Assembly (NCBI GenBank): GCA_964404445.1
Contig: CAYOJW010000005.1
Span: 1-64,000, forward strand
Source: UBA2336 sp964404445
GTDB lineage: Bacteria > Bacteroidota > Bacteroidia > Cytophagales > Cyclobacteriaceae
Length of the DNA stretch: 64,000 nucleotides
Direction: 5' to 3'
A program made the position numbers and the translations under genes. The notes below the pieces were generated by a model that saw nothing but the letters and a program-made list of their open reading frames with translations, did no database searches and had not been told where the DNA came from. This document shows, in pieces, positions 1-8,961 of this stretch; positions within the stretch are counted from its first letter, which is position 1; every line of letters starts with the position of its first letter.

Positions 1-19
1 TTTATGTATCAACAAGTTA

Positions 20-33
20 GGTGATTAATCACC
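20..33. repeat. 14-bp perfect palindrome downstream of the CBS gene
   Basis: The bases GGTGATTAATCACC form an uninterrupted palindrome about 35 bp past the stop of the CBS-domain gene. There is no loop and no T-run, so it does not look like an intrinsic terminator. It could be an operator for a gene beyond the left edge. It could also be chance. Confidence 0.3.
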
Positions 34-67
34 AACCATTTTTGTCCATTAAATCATTTTGATTTTC

Positions 68-499
68 TTACTGACCGGAAATGTATTGTTCTAAGTGTTC
101 AATGGTTGATTTCTGGTCCTCAATAATATGCTTCACCACATCCCCGATCGAAATCATGCCAATGAGTTTTCCGTTTTCTTCTACCGGCAGGTGACGGATA
201 TGCTTGCCAGACATAAGTTTCATACAGTCCTCAATAGAGCTGTCGGGCGTAACGGTAAACGGGTTGGGCGTCATCAGGTCTTTAATAGGTGTATCTTTCG
301 ATGATTTCCCTTTCAGGATTAGCTTTCGTGCATAATCGCGTTCGGTAAAAATCCCGATTAATTTGTCTTGTTCAACAATTAATAACCCACCGATATTTCG
401 CTCACACATTTGCTCGATGGCGTTATACACCATGGTACTGGGTTCAACAGCATATACTACGCTGCCTTTGGCTTTTAGAATGTCGCGAACGTGTTTCAT
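68..499 (-). CDS. Tandem CBS-domain protein
   Basis: A 143-residue protein made almost entirely of two CBS motifs, at about residues 10-70 and 75-135. The repeated pattern is visible as GGLLIVEQDKLIGIFTERD in the first copy and RHLPVEENGKLIGMISIGD in the second. Paired CBS domains (a Bateman module) usually bind adenine nucleotides or SAM and sense energy state. There is no enzymatic or membrane domain. It lies 61 bp downstream of nuoN on the same strand, so it may be co-transcribed with the complex I operon. A role as an energy-state sensor linked to respiration is inference only. The family call is solid; the ligand is unknown. Confidence 0.85.
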   Translation of the reverse strand: MKHVRDILKAKGSVVYAVEPSTMVYNAIEQMCERNIGGLLIVEQDKLIGIFTERDYARKLILKGKSSKDTPIKDLMTPNPFTVTPDSSIEDCMKLMSGKHIRHLPVEENGKLIGMISIGDVVKHIIEDQKSTIEHLEQYISGQ

Positions 500-560
500 A
501 TAACTCTGCGTTAAAGTTGAAAGATCAAAATTAAAACACTCAAATTCAAGTCATTATGAC

Positions 561-1937
561 TTATATCAGGGAAAGTAGGCAATCCGGGAAGATAGCCAGC
601 GCAAAAAGAGCCGCCACCAGCACAATCAACAGTATTTTTTGCGATACCGAAACCGTAACTTCCCCGCCCGCAGGCTCATTCAAATACATGGCAATAATTA
701 CTTTGAAGTAATAGTACGCTCCCATCAGCGAGGTGATAATAGCGAGGATGGTGAGCGAAACCAAGCCTTCGCTGATGGCCTGTACAAACACCATGTACTT
801 ACCAAAAAAACCGGCCAACGGAGGTATCCCCGCCATCGACAATAAAGCAATCGTAAGCGTTACCGCTAATACCGGACTTCGCTTAAACAAGCCATTGAAT
901 TGTGAATGTTCCAACCCGGAGTTTTGTTTTTCGATGTGCAGGATTACCGCAAATGCCGCAATAGTGGCTACTGCGTAAGCACACAAATAGTAAAAGATAG
1001 TAGGTGCCGAATTACCCGGTTGTGCTAAAAATGCCAGCAAGATATATCCTACGTGCCCCACGCTGGAGTACGCAAACATACGCTTTACATTTTCCTGTAC
1101 TACGGCAATCACGTTCGGGATAAGCAGGGTTAAGATGGTAATCACTTTCAATACCATACCCCACGTTGATTCTACCGTGATGAAACAAGCCGAAAATACT
1201 TTTACGAACGCGGCCAGTGCGGCAATCTTCACGATGGTCATCATGAATGCTGTTACACTTGTTGGTGAACCTGAATACACATCGGGCGCCCAAAAGTGAA
1301 ACGGTACTGCCGATATTTTAAAAGCAAGCCCTACTAAAATCAATAACACACCCGGATAAAAGAATACCGGCAACGTATCAGCATTAGCCGATACCGTTGA
1401 CGCGATGGTTGCAATATCGAACGAGCCGGTTGCGCCATACACCAAGGCAATACCCAGCAACAAAAAGCCCGTAGCAAACGAACCCATGATGAAATATTTG
1501 AAAGCAGCTTCGTTAGAAGCTAAGCTATTGCGATTGCTACCCGCCAGCGTGTAAAGCGATAACGACAACACTTCAATACCCAAAAACAAAATGGCCATGT
1601 TGTTGAACGATGTCATTAAAATGCCACCGGCAACGGTAAATAAAATCAGTGAAGCACGATCGGTAATGTGGCTCTCATCCTGGTTGAAAAAGTCCTCCGC
1701 CATCCAGAACCAAAGAATGGTTACGGCTAACATCAGTCCGGTAAACGCCAGCGCAAAACCATCGAACACTACCATGTTGGGGAAGTGTATTAACGGGTTG
1801 CCTGTTTCGTAAACGGTTAAACCAACAGCTATTAAAAGCCCAACGAATACCAGCGCATTCAGCAATCGTTTAATGTTGAATACTTCTGCAAGAAGTGCTG
1901 TAAGACCAAGGCCGCAAATAATATACAGTGCGTTCAT
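561..1937 (-). CDS. nuoN: NADH-quinone oxidoreductase subunit N
   Basis: Antiporter-like membrane subunit of respiratory complex I, 458 residues with about 14 hydrophobic segments. It belongs to the proton-translocating arm. The family's proton-path residues are visible: a glutamate in FLGIEVLSLSLYTLAG (E122) and a lysine in GLAFKISAVPFHFWAPD (K207). The length is close to that of other bacterial NuoN. It is the last nuo gene and starts 2 bp after the nuoM stop, so the two are translationally linked. The N-terminus MNALYIICGLGL looks like a proper first helix, which supports the start. Confidence 0.96.
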   Translation of the reverse strand: MNALYIICGLGLTALLAEVFNIKRLLNALVFVGLLIAVGLTVYETGNPLIHFPNMVVFDGFALAFTGLMLAVTILWFWMAEDFFNQDESHITDRASLILFTVAGGILMTSFNNMAILFLGIEVLSLSLYTLAGSNRNSLASNEAAFKYFIMGSFATGFLLLGIALVYGATGSFDIATIASTVSANADTLPVFFYPGVLLILVGLAFKISAVPFHFWAPDVYSGSPTSVTAFMMTIVKIAALAAFVKVFSACFITVESTWGMVLKVITILTLLIPNVIAVVQENVKRMFAYSSVGHVGYILLAFLAQPGNSAPTIFYYLCAYAVATIAAFAVILHIEKQNSGLEHSQFNGLFKRSPVLAVTLTIALLSMAGIPPLAGFFGKYMVFVQAISEGLVSLTILAIITSLMGAYYYFKVIIAMYLNEPAGGEVTVSVSQKILLIVLVAALFALAIFPDCLLSLI

Positions 1938-1939
1938 AA

Positions 1940-3412
1940 TTACTTGATAAGGGCAGTTGTGTTTGAATAAATTTCAAGCAGGTTAGCCACTGCCGATTCT
2001 GATAATTCTAAAACAGGTGTGGGATATACTCCCAGTAAAATAATAAGCAAGGCAATCGGGAAGAGTACCGCTTTTTCGTTCCACTTTAAATCGGTGAAAG
2101 AAGCCGTAAGCGCATTCGCTTCGCCCGACATAGATTTTTGGAATGTTCTCAGCATATACACCGCACCCAGTATGATCGTTAACGCTGTAACAGCGCCTAT
2201 CCATACCTGATATTGAAATACGGAGTAGAGCAGTAAAAATTCACCCACAAATCCGCTGGTTAAAGGTAAGGCCACACTGCCAAACAGTGTGATGAAAAAT
2301 ACCGAAGTCAGGATTGGCGCTGCATTGCGGATGCCTCCCAATTCGGCCAATGTTGTTGTTTTGGTGCGATCGTGAATGATGTCAATGATATAAAACATCG
2401 CGGTTACCACAATGCCGTGGCTCAACATTTGGATTATCGCACCCTGCATACCCATTACATTGAGTGTGAAGATACCCGCAGTGATCAACCCCACGTGCGC
2501 AATAGATGAATACGCGATTAACCGTTTAAAATCTTTTTGTACGATGGCAATGCACGAAGCATAAACAATTCCGATCACCGAAATGATTAAGGCTGTCATG
2601 CCCCACTCCTGCACACCTAATGGCACAACCGGCAACAACCAACGGATAACTCCGTAAATACCCATTTTTAGCATGATACCCGAAAGTAACATGGTACCTT
2701 GTGTGGGCGCGTTGGTATAAGTATCGGGTTGCCATGTGTGGAACGGGAAAATCGGCATTTTCACCGCAAAGGCCACAAACATAAACCAGAATACAACCGA
2801 TTGTTCAGCAACAGGTAATGCACGGCCGGCTTCATATAACGCCTGAATGTTAAATGTATGCGACCCCGGTGTTTGCAGATACAAATAGATCAGCCCGATA
2901 AGCATGAACAAACTACCCGCTAACGTATAAACAAAAAACTTGAAAGTAATCCTGCCCCGGTTTTCACCCCCCCAAATCAAACAGATAAAATAAATTGGGA
3001 TAAGAGCGATTTCCCAAAACAGGTAAAACAGCAAACCATCCTGCGCTACAAACACACCAATCAAGGCCATTTGCATTACCAGAATAAGACCGTAGAATGT
3101 AGAAGGTTTAGAAATCTCTTTGTTGAATGACGACAGAATGATAAACGGAACCAACACGGTTGTAAGCAACACTAACAACAGACTAATACCATCCATCGCT
3201 ACGTGGAAGTTCAATCCCAACGATTGCATCCATACATAGTTCACTTCAAACTGTACACCACCGGTTTTGTTAAACTGCGCCAGCAACACTACCGAAATAA
3301 CAAGCTCTACAATCGCTGCACCAAGCGCTACAATATTAGCAGCCTTAGTACGTGTCAGGAAAATCAACAGGGCTGCAACCAGCGGAAAAAATATAAGGAG
3401 TAACGTCAGCAT
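1940..3412 (-). CDS. nuoM: NADH-quinone oxidoreductase subunit M
   Basis: Second antiporter-like subunit of complex I, 490 residues and about 14 helices. Conserved features include LFYLFWEIALIPIYF with the key glutamate E134, and AVKMPIFPFHTWQPD with the lysine K218. YSSIAHVG and LSHGIVVTAMFYIID follow, as expected in the second proton half-channel. It sits between nuoL (16 bp upstream) and nuoN (2 bp downstream) in canonical order. The length matches the family and no disruption is seen. Confidence 0.96.
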   Translation of the reverse strand: MLTLLLIFFPLVAALLIFLTRTKAANIVALGAAIVELVISVVLLAQFNKTGGVQFEVNYVWMQSLGLNFHVAMDGISLLLVLLTTVLVPFIILSSFNKEISKPSTFYGLILVMQMALIGVFVAQDGLLFYLFWEIALIPIYFICLIWGGENRGRITFKFFVYTLAGSLFMLIGLIYLYLQTPGSHTFNIQALYEAGRALPVAEQSVVFWFMFVAFAVKMPIFPFHTWQPDTYTNAPTQGTMLLSGIMLKMGIYGVIRWLLPVVPLGVQEWGMTALIISVIGIVYASCIAIVQKDFKRLIAYSSIAHVGLITAGIFTLNVMGMQGAIIQMLSHGIVVTAMFYIIDIIHDRTKTTTLAELGGIRNAAPILTSVFFITLFGSVALPLTSGFVGEFLLLYSVFQYQVWIGAVTALTIILGAVYMLRTFQKSMSGEANALTASFTDLKWNEKAVLFPIALLIILLGVYPTPVLELSESAVANLLEIYSNTTALIK

Positions 3413-3428
3413 AAATTCTTTTAGTCAA

Positions 3429-5342
3429 TTAACCCAGTATGGTATATGTTAAAATCAACACGATTCCGATTACCATCAGGAATATGTAATACCCGATCGA
3501 ACCGTTTTGCGTGAGTCGGGCAACTTTTCCTCCTTCCATAACTGATCCGCCAAAGGCATTTACAAGTTTATCAATACCCAATCGTTCGATAAAAATATCG
3601 AACAGGTTCGAGAGCCAGTACAACGGTTTCACAATAATGGCGTTGTATAACTCATCGATGTAATATTTATTCGCCAACACTTTAGCCACGCCCGAAAGCT
3701 GCGCATCGGCTGCCGGAACATGGTTTTTCTTTGCATACCTGTTGTACGCCAAAATGATTACTACAATGGTTAAGGCGATTACCAAACCCATCAACGCATA
3801 TTCCGTTGAGTGACTTAAATGATGATGCTGAACAACAGCCGTTGATTGCGCAAAAACCGGTGCGAGGTAATTGTTCAGCCAATGCGAGCCGCCCAATACT
3901 TCAGGCACTCCCATAAATCCGCCAACGGTTGATAATACAGCCAACACAATCAGCGGAAGCGTAATGCTTCGGGGCGATTCGTGAATATGGCTCATCACTT
4001 CATTGCTTGCACGCACGTTGCCAAAGAACGTGAGGTACAGCAACCGGAACATATAGAACACGGTGAGCAACGAAGCGAACAACGCCAACCCCCAGATAAC
4101 CGGATTGTGTGCAAAGGCACTCGCCAGGATTTCGTCTTTCGAGAAGAAACCGGCAAACGGAGGAATACCCGAAATAGCCAGCACACCAATTAAAAACGTA
4201 GCGAATGTAATTGGTAAATACTTTTTCAATCCGCCCATCGCGCGCATATCTTGTTCACCGCTTAACGCATGGATAACACTACCTGCGCCAAGGAACAACA
4301 ACGCTTTAAAGAATGCGTGCGTGGCCATGTGAAATATACCGGCAGTAAATGCACCAAGACCTAAAGCAAGAAACATTAACCCAAGTTGGCTAACGGTTGA
4401 GTATGCCAATACCTTTTTAATGTCGGTTTGTTTAAGTGCGATGGTTGCTGCGAAAATGGCGGTAGCCAATCCCACAATCATCACCAAATACATTGATGCC
4501 GGTGATAAGGTGTAAAGAATGTTATTACGCGCAACCATATAGATACCGGCAGTAACCATCGTTGCCGCGTGGATGAGTGCCGATACGGGAGTCGGGCCGG
4601 CCATTGCATCGGGCAGCCAGGTGTATAATGGAATTTGCGCACTCTTGCCCATCGCTCCGATAAAGAGTAATGCAGTTATCAGGGTAATCGTTTCTGTTGA
4701 GAAACTACCGGGCAATTGTGTGAATACTTCACCATACTGAAGCGTACCGAAGTTGATAAAGATCAGGAAGATACCGAGCAACAACCCTAAATCGCCAATA
4801 CGGTTCATGATAAAGGCTTTGTTGGCGGCATCGTTGTACGATTGGTTTTTAAACCAGAAACCGATGAGCAAGTACGAGCAAAGCCCCACACCTTCCCAAC
4901 CGATAAACATTACCAGGTAGTTCGAGCCCATTACAAGCAACAGCATGAAGAACACGAACAAATTCAGGTACGAGAAGAAACGGTTAAACCCGGCATCATC
5001 GTGCATATAGCCGATGGAATATACGTGAATTAAAAAGCCAACACCGGTAATAATCAGCAAGAAGATTGACGACAACGGGTCGATTAAGAAACTCATGCCT
5101 ACCGAAAAATTCCCGGCTTTAATCCATTCAAAAACGGTTACGGTAACAGAACGTTCGGCTTCGGGTAAACCTAACAAGGTAGCGAATACCAACAGCGCGG
5201 CAATAAACGATAATAATACCGAGCCACAGGCAATGAATGAAGCTACGCCATGCGGCAACCGTTTCACATTAAGTGCTACAAGCGTAAACCCGATTAACGG
5301 GAACAGCGGAATAAGTACGGCCAGAGTTTGTATGCTTACCAT
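3429..5342 (-). CDS. nuoL: NADH-quinone oxidoreductase subunit L
   Basis: Largest antiporter-like subunit of complex I, 637 residues. It holds the distal proton channel and the long lateral helix along the membrane arm. Visible signatures are FIGWEGVGLCSYLLIGFW (E150), GAMGKSAQIPLYTWLPDAM (K233) and ALIHAATMVTAGIYMVAR (H258). The histidine-rich VVQHHHLSHSTEY stretch near residue 485-500 lies in a loop before the C-terminal helices. Its first bases overlap the end of nuoK by 7 bp, which indicates coupled translation. The length agrees with other NuoL proteins. Confidence 0.97.
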   Translation of the reverse strand: MVSIQTLAVLIPLFPLIGFTLVALNVKRLPHGVASFIACGSVLLSFIAALLVFATLLGLPEAERSVTVTVFEWIKAGNFSVGMSFLIDPLSSIFLLIITGVGFLIHVYSIGYMHDDAGFNRFFSYLNLFVFFMLLLVMGSNYLVMFIGWEGVGLCSYLLIGFWFKNQSYNDAANKAFIMNRIGDLGLLLGIFLIFINFGTLQYGEVFTQLPGSFSTETITLITALLFIGAMGKSAQIPLYTWLPDAMAGPTPVSALIHAATMVTAGIYMVARNNILYTLSPASMYLVMIVGLATAIFAATIALKQTDIKKVLAYSTVSQLGLMFLALGLGAFTAGIFHMATHAFFKALLFLGAGSVIHALSGEQDMRAMGGLKKYLPITFATFLIGVLAISGIPPFAGFFSKDEILASAFAHNPVIWGLALFASLLTVFYMFRLLYLTFFGNVRASNEVMSHIHESPRSITLPLIVLAVLSTVGGFMGVPEVLGGSHWLNNYLAPVFAQSTAVVQHHHLSHSTEYALMGLVIALTIVVIILAYNRYAKKNHVPAADAQLSGVAKVLANKYYIDELYNAIIVKPLYWLSNLFDIFIERLGIDKLVNAFGGSVMEGGKVARLTQNGSIGYYIFLMVIGIVLILTYTILG

Positions 5343-5641
5343 TTCAAACGATTCAAAATATCAATATCAGTTGTGCGGGTGTTGCGGTACATCATAATCA
5401 ATATCGCAAGCCCCACGGCTACTTCGGCTGCAGCCACGGCCATAATAAAAAACACAAATACCTGCCCTGCGGCATCGTTCAGGTAGGTTGAGAACGCCAC
5501 AAGCAAAACATTTACGGCATTCAACATCAATTCAATGCACATGAAAATAATGATGGCGTTTTTGCGGTACAGCACCCCCACCACGCCAATGGTGAAGAGC
5601 GCGAGGCTAAGCCAGAGATAATATTCTACAGGTACTTTCAT
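5336..5641 (-). CDS. nuoK: NADH-quinone oxidoreductase subunit K
   Basis: Small three-helix complex I membrane subunit, 101 residues, the standard length. The two conserved membrane glutamates are present at E37 (IFMCIELMLNAVN) and E73 (VAAAEVAVGLAI). They lie on the central polar axis of the membrane arm. It overlaps nuoL by 7 bp and is separated from nuoJ by a 68-bp spacer that carries an inverted repeat. Confidence 0.96.
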   Translation of the reverse strand: MKVPVEYYLWLSLALFTIGVVGVLYRKNAIIIFMCIELMLNAVNVLLVAFSTYLNDAAGQVFVFFIMAVAAAEVAVGLAILIMMYRNTRTTDIDILNRLKW

Positions 5642-5709
5642 TTTTCTTTCAGTTATCTGTTATTCGTTGTCAGTTGTTCGTGCTTTATTTATGATTAACT
5701 GATAACTTT
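5642..5709. repeat. Inverted repeat in nuoJ-nuoK spacer
   Basis: This 68-bp spacer interrupts an otherwise close-packed operon. Arms agttatctgtt (5651-5661) and aactgataact (5697-5707) are complementary at 10 of 11 positions. The interior is rich in GTT/AAC words like those in the nuoI-nuoH and nuoE-nuoD spacers. It has no T-run after the stem, so termination is unlikely. An RNA hairpin affecting processing or stability is possible. Confidence 0.55.
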
Positions 5710-6192
5710 TCAACGCTTTCCAATCATTACAGCCCCTACCATAGAAGCCAATAACAGTATCGATACAATTTCAAACGGCAGTAAAAAATCCTTAAACATT
5801 ACGTTGCCGAGGTTCTTCACCATTCCTACATCACTCACTTGTTCAATCATCATTTGCTCGGTGCCTTTTAAAGAACCGATCAGTACAATCAGCATGAGGC
5901 CGCCAATAATTACCGCAGTTACTTTTAACAAGTTACTTTTATGAGGTTCGGATTCTTTGTTCAGGTTCAACAACATGAGCACGTACAGAAACAACACCAT
6001 AATGGCACCGGCATATACAATAATGTGTACTACGGCAAGGAATTGCGCATTGAGCAACACGTAATGCCCGCCTATGCAGAAGAACGTGATGATGAGGTAT
6101 AATACACTGTGCACCGGGCTTTTCGAAAACACCACCATGATGGCCGAAAGCACCGCGAGAAATGACAGGAAGTAAAACAGGTTCAGGAGCAC
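5710..6192 (-). CDS. nuoJ: NADH-quinone oxidoreductase subunit J
   Basis: Membrane subunit of complex I with five hydrophobic segments, 160 residues. The family signature is clear in SPVHSVLYLIITFFCIGG and in IVYAGAIMVLFLYVLMLLN, the helix with the pi-bulge region next to NuoK and NuoA. It is followed by the inverted-repeat spacer before nuoK and starts 13 bp after nuoI. The C-terminus MVGAVMIGKR is typical of the family. Confidence 0.95.
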   Translation of the reverse strand: MLLNLFYFLSFLAVLSAIMVVFSKSPVHSVLYLIITFFCIGGHYVLLNAQFLAVVHIIVYAGAIMVLFLYVLMLLNLNKESEPHKSNLLKVTAVIIGGLMLIVLIGSLKGTEQMMIEQVSDVGMVKNLGNVMFKDFLLPFEIVSILLLASMVGAVMIGKR

Positions 6193-6205
6193 GGTTATTA
6201 CTTAT

Positions 6206-6775
6206 TTATTTGTTATGACTAAATCGCTTGTTTTGTTTGAACTCCAATACGGCAGTCGTCTGGCGTTTACTTACATCAATACGCTCGTCCACTTTTTCAA
6301 CGAGTTTATCTTTACCGTACACAAATCCATCACGTTTAAAATCGGTACTCACCAACCTATCGGTTAAGAAGATCGCTTCTTTCGGACAGGCTTCTTCGCA
6401 CAAGCCGCAGAAGATGCAACGCAACATATTGATTTCGTATGTTACCGCATACTTCTCTTCACGGTATAAATTTTCTTCGCCCTTCTTGCGCTCACCGGCT
6501 GTCATGGTAATGGCTTCGGCCGGGCAGGCTACCGCGCACAAACCGCAGGCCGTGCAACGCTCTGCACCCTTATCGTCACGTTTTAATACGTGATGGCCGC
6601 GATACACCGGACTAAACTCACGCTTAACTTCCGGGTAGCTCACCGTTGCCTTTTTACGGAACAGGTGTTTTATGGTAATGCTGATACCGCTGAGTACCGC
6701 AGGCAGGTAAATCCTTTCGAGAAAGGTCATCTCCTTGTTTGATACTACTTTCGATCTATTCGATAATGATTCCAT
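6206..6775 (-). CDS. nuoI: NADH-quinone oxidoreductase subunit I
   Basis: Peripheral-arm subunit carrying the two [4Fe-4S] clusters N6a and N6b that pass electrons towards NuoB. Two ferredoxin motifs are complete: CTACGLCAVACP (C74, C77, C80, C84) and CIFCGLCEEACP (C120, C123, C126, C130). The frame stays open to 6835, but the extra 20 residues only translate the repeat-bearing spacer. I therefore use the ATG at 6775, which gives MESLSNRSKVV and has the purine-rich stretch AAAAAGAA just before it. A further ATG at 6730 (MTFLERIYLP) is possible. The length is then 189 residues. Confidence 0.94.
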   Translation of the reverse strand: MESLSNRSKVVSNKEMTFLERIYLPAVLSGISITIKHLFRKKATVSYPEVKREFSPVYRGHHVLKRDDKGAERCTACGLCAVACPAEAITMTAGERKKGEENLYREEKYAVTYEINMLRCIFCGLCEEACPKEAIFLTDRLVSTDFKRDGFVYGKDKLVEKVDERIDVSKRQTTAVLEFKQNKRFSHNK

Positions 6776-6842
6776 TTCTTTTTGTTGTTGGTTGTTTGTT
6801 GGCGGTTGTCGGTACACGTAACGAACAACCAGCAACGATCAA
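6776..6842. repeat. Inverted repeat in nuoH-nuoI spacer
   Basis: The spacer between nuoH and the chosen nuoI start holds arms gttgttggttgtttgtt (6784-6800) and aacgaacaaccagcaac (6820-6836). They are complementary at 15 of 17 positions, with a 19-nt loop. The right arm reaches close to the nuoH stop region. The GTT/AAC-rich composition resembles the nuoE-nuoD spacer. Confidence 0.6.
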
Positions 6843-7886
6843 CTATTTTTCAAACCACAATAAAACTCCGGCCGTCAGCAACAGGTTTGCTATTGACAAC
6901 GGTAACAATACTTTCCAGCCTAAATTCATCAACTGATCGTAGCGGAAGCGTGGTAACGTCCAGCGCACCCACATGAAGAAGAAGATGAAGAAGAATATTT
7001 TACCAAACAGGAAAACGGTTCCTAAAATGGTAATTACGTTTTCACTCAAGCCCAAGTCGTTCATAAACGGAAAGTTATATCCGCCAAAATAAAGCGTTGA
7101 GATAAAGGCCGATGAAATAAACATATTGATGTATTCGGCAAACATATAGAAGCCGAGTTTCATGCTACTATACTCGGTGTGATAGCCGCCTACTAATTCG
7201 GTTTCGCATTCGGGCATATCAAACGGTGCGCGGTTACATTCGGCAAAAGCACACACTAAGAAGATTAAAAAGCCTAACGGCTGATACACTACATTCCAGA
7301 CATTCCAATCGCCATTCATGCCTCCAGCCTGACCAGAAACAATCTCACCCAGACTTAATGTACCGGTAATGGTAATCAATGCGATGATCGAAATACCCAT
7401 GGCCAGTTCGTAGCTGATCATTTGAGCCGAAGCACGAATAGCGCCTAACAATGAATATTTGTTGTTCGATGCCCAGCCTCCGATCATGATACCATACACA
7501 CCAATCGATACCACGGCAAATACATACAACACCCCTACGTTGAGGTCGGCAATCTGTAAAGAATATTTCTGCCCGTTGATTACCAGTTCACCGCCCCACG
7601 GAATAAGCACACCGGCCATCAGCGCGGTGATCATGGCAATGCCTGGCCCGAGAATGAATAAGAACTTGTTCGATACGTTTGGAATGATTTCTTCTTTCAT
7701 GAAGAACTTCAATCCATCGGCCAATGGTTGTAAAATGCCAAACGGACCCGCACGGTTCGGGCCGATGCGGTCTTGCAGGAAGGCCGCTACTTTACGTTCG
7801 CCATAGGTAGCATACATGGCTACCACCAGCGTAACGGTAAACACACCTACAACCAGAAGAAATTTATAAATAAAAAAATCACTCAT
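6843..7886 (-). CDS. nuoH: NADH-quinone oxidoreductase subunit H
   Basis: Membrane subunit that forms much of the quinone chamber and joins the two arms of complex I. It has 347 residues and about eight to nine helices. Family signatures seen are ERKVAAFLQDRIGPNRAGP near the N-terminus, CAFAECNRAPFDMPECETE and ELVGGYHTEYSSMKLGFY in the middle, and MWVRWTLPRFRYDQLMNLGW towards the end. It begins inside the last codon of nuoG (4-bp ATGA-type overlap), so translation is coupled. Confidence 0.97.
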   Translation of the reverse strand: MSDFFIYKFLLVVGVFTVTLVVAMYATYGERKVAAFLQDRIGPNRAGPFGILQPLADGLKFFMKEEIIPNVSNKFLFILGPGIAMITALMAGVLIPWGGELVINGQKYSLQIADLNVGVLYVFAVVSIGVYGIMIGGWASNNKYSLLGAIRASAQMISYELAMGISIIALITITGTLSLGEIVSGQAGGMNGDWNVWNVVYQPLGFLIFLVCAFAECNRAPFDMPECETELVGGYHTEYSSMKLGFYMFAEYINMFISSAFISTLYFGGYNFPFMNDLGLSENVITILGTVFLFGKIFFFIFFFMWVRWTLPRFRYDQLMNLGWKVLLPLSIANLLLTAGVLLWFEK

Positions 7887-8887
7887 GCGTTCAATGCGTT
7901 AGGTGTTGGCAGTGGCTTCCCTTTTTGGTGTTCCAACTGACGTTCAACTTCTTTTTTAAGTTTTTGAAGATCGATTTTCTCGTAATGGTTTTGTGAGATC
8001 ACCGAATTGCGTTCGATATGGCGCGGGCCTTCTACCTCCCAATGCGATAAATCTTTGTGATCGTAGCGGCATTCGTTACAGATAAACTCTTTCACTTCGC
8101 CATATTGATCTTTTCGACCCGATACGCGTAGCACCTCCTCGCCTTTCGTCCACAACACTACTTTTCCGGAACATTTCGGACAATCGCGGTGTGCATCCAA
8201 CGGCTTGGTAAACCACACGCGGCTTTTGAAACGGAACGTTTTATCAGTCAACGCTCCTACCGGGCACACGTCAATCATGTTGCCTGAAAAATCGTTGTCA
8301 ACTGCTTTTTCAATATAGGTGCTGATCTCGGAAGCATCGCCCCGGTTCAATACGCCATGCACACGGTTATTGGTTAGCTGATCGGCCACAAATGTGCAAC
8401 GATAACATAAAATGCAGCGTGTCATGTGCAGTTTGATCTTGTCGCCAATGTCGATTTTCTCGAATGTTCTACGCTCTTCTTCGTAACGGGTTGTAGCAAC
8501 ACCGTGTTCGTACGACAGGTTTTGCAGATCGCATTCACCGGCCTGGTCGCAAATGGGGCAATCGAGCGGGTGATTGATCAGCAAAAATTCAACAACACCT
8601 TTACGCGCTTCCAATACTTCGGGCGAGGTGATGTTTTGCACCACCATACCATCCATCACGTTGGTACGGCACGAAGCCACCAGCTTGGGCATGGGGCGTG
8701 GATCTTTGGCCGAACCTTGTGTAACCTTCACCAGACACACACGGCACTTCCCTCCTGTTTCTTTCAGTGAAGAGTAGTAGCACATGGCAGGCGGCACAAC
8801 ATCACCACCAATCTGCCGGGCGGCATTCAGTATGGTTGTGCCATCAGGCACCTCAACTTCTATTCCGTCTATGGTTACTTTAGCCAT
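7883..8887 (-). CDS. nuoG: Short NADH-quinone oxidoreductase subunit G
   Basis: Iron-sulphur subunit of the complex I peripheral arm, 334 residues. Full NuoG proteins are usually 700-900 residues. The N-terminal [2Fe-2S] ligands are C36, C48, C51 and C73. Cluster N5 is HPLDCPICDQAGEC (H106, C110, C113, C119). Cluster N4 is C158, C161, C164 and C208. A further CPKC (236-239) and CNEC (270-273) remain from the start of the molybdopterin-type domain, and the rest of that domain is absent. The end is clean and runs into nuoH by overlap, so this is a natural short form and not a frameshift. I recall similar short forms in other Bacteroidota. Confidence 0.9.
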   Translation of the reverse strand: MAKVTIDGIEVEVPDGTTILNAARQIGGDVVPPAMCYYSSLKETGGKCRVCLVKVTQGSAKDPRPMPKLVASCRTNVMDGMVVQNITSPEVLEARKGVVEFLLINHPLDCPICDQAGECDLQNLSYEHGVATTRYEEERRTFEKIDIGDKIKLHMTRCILCYRCTFVADQLTNNRVHGVLNRGDASEISTYIEKAVDNDFSGNMIDVCPVGALTDKTFRFKSRVWFTKPLDAHRDCPKCSGKVVLWTKGEEVLRVSGRKDQYGEVKEFICNECRYDHKDLSHWEVEGPRHIERNSVISQNHYEKIDLQKLKKEVERQLEHQKGKPLPTPNALNA

Positions 8888-8913
8888 TTTCTTAATTCGA
8901 GTTTTTACTTTTT

Positions 8914-8948
8914 AACCACATAGACACTATCTATGTGTCTATGTGGTT
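8914..8948. repeat. Perfect hairpin (ACCACATAG family) in nuoF-nuoG spacer
   Basis: Arms aaccacatagacac (8914-8927) and gtgtctatgtggtt (8935-8948) are perfect complements over 14 bp with a 7-nt loop. The outer ACCACATAG word occurs again as the ends of a longer inverted repeat at 59598-59764, so this belongs to a dispersed family. It sits in the 74-bp gap 8888-8961 in the middle of the nuo operon. Confidence 0.75.
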
Positions 8949-8961
8949 TTTAATTTTTCAT

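Noticed and set aside
6776..6835. Longer NuoI start with 20 extra residues
   Set aside because: The extra residues translate an inverted-repeat spacer (PPTNNQQQ) and are not typical of NuoI.
7883..8887. Frameshifted or truncated NuoG pseudogene
   Set aside because: The stop overlaps the nuoH start in a normal coupled manner and no remnant of the missing half follows.
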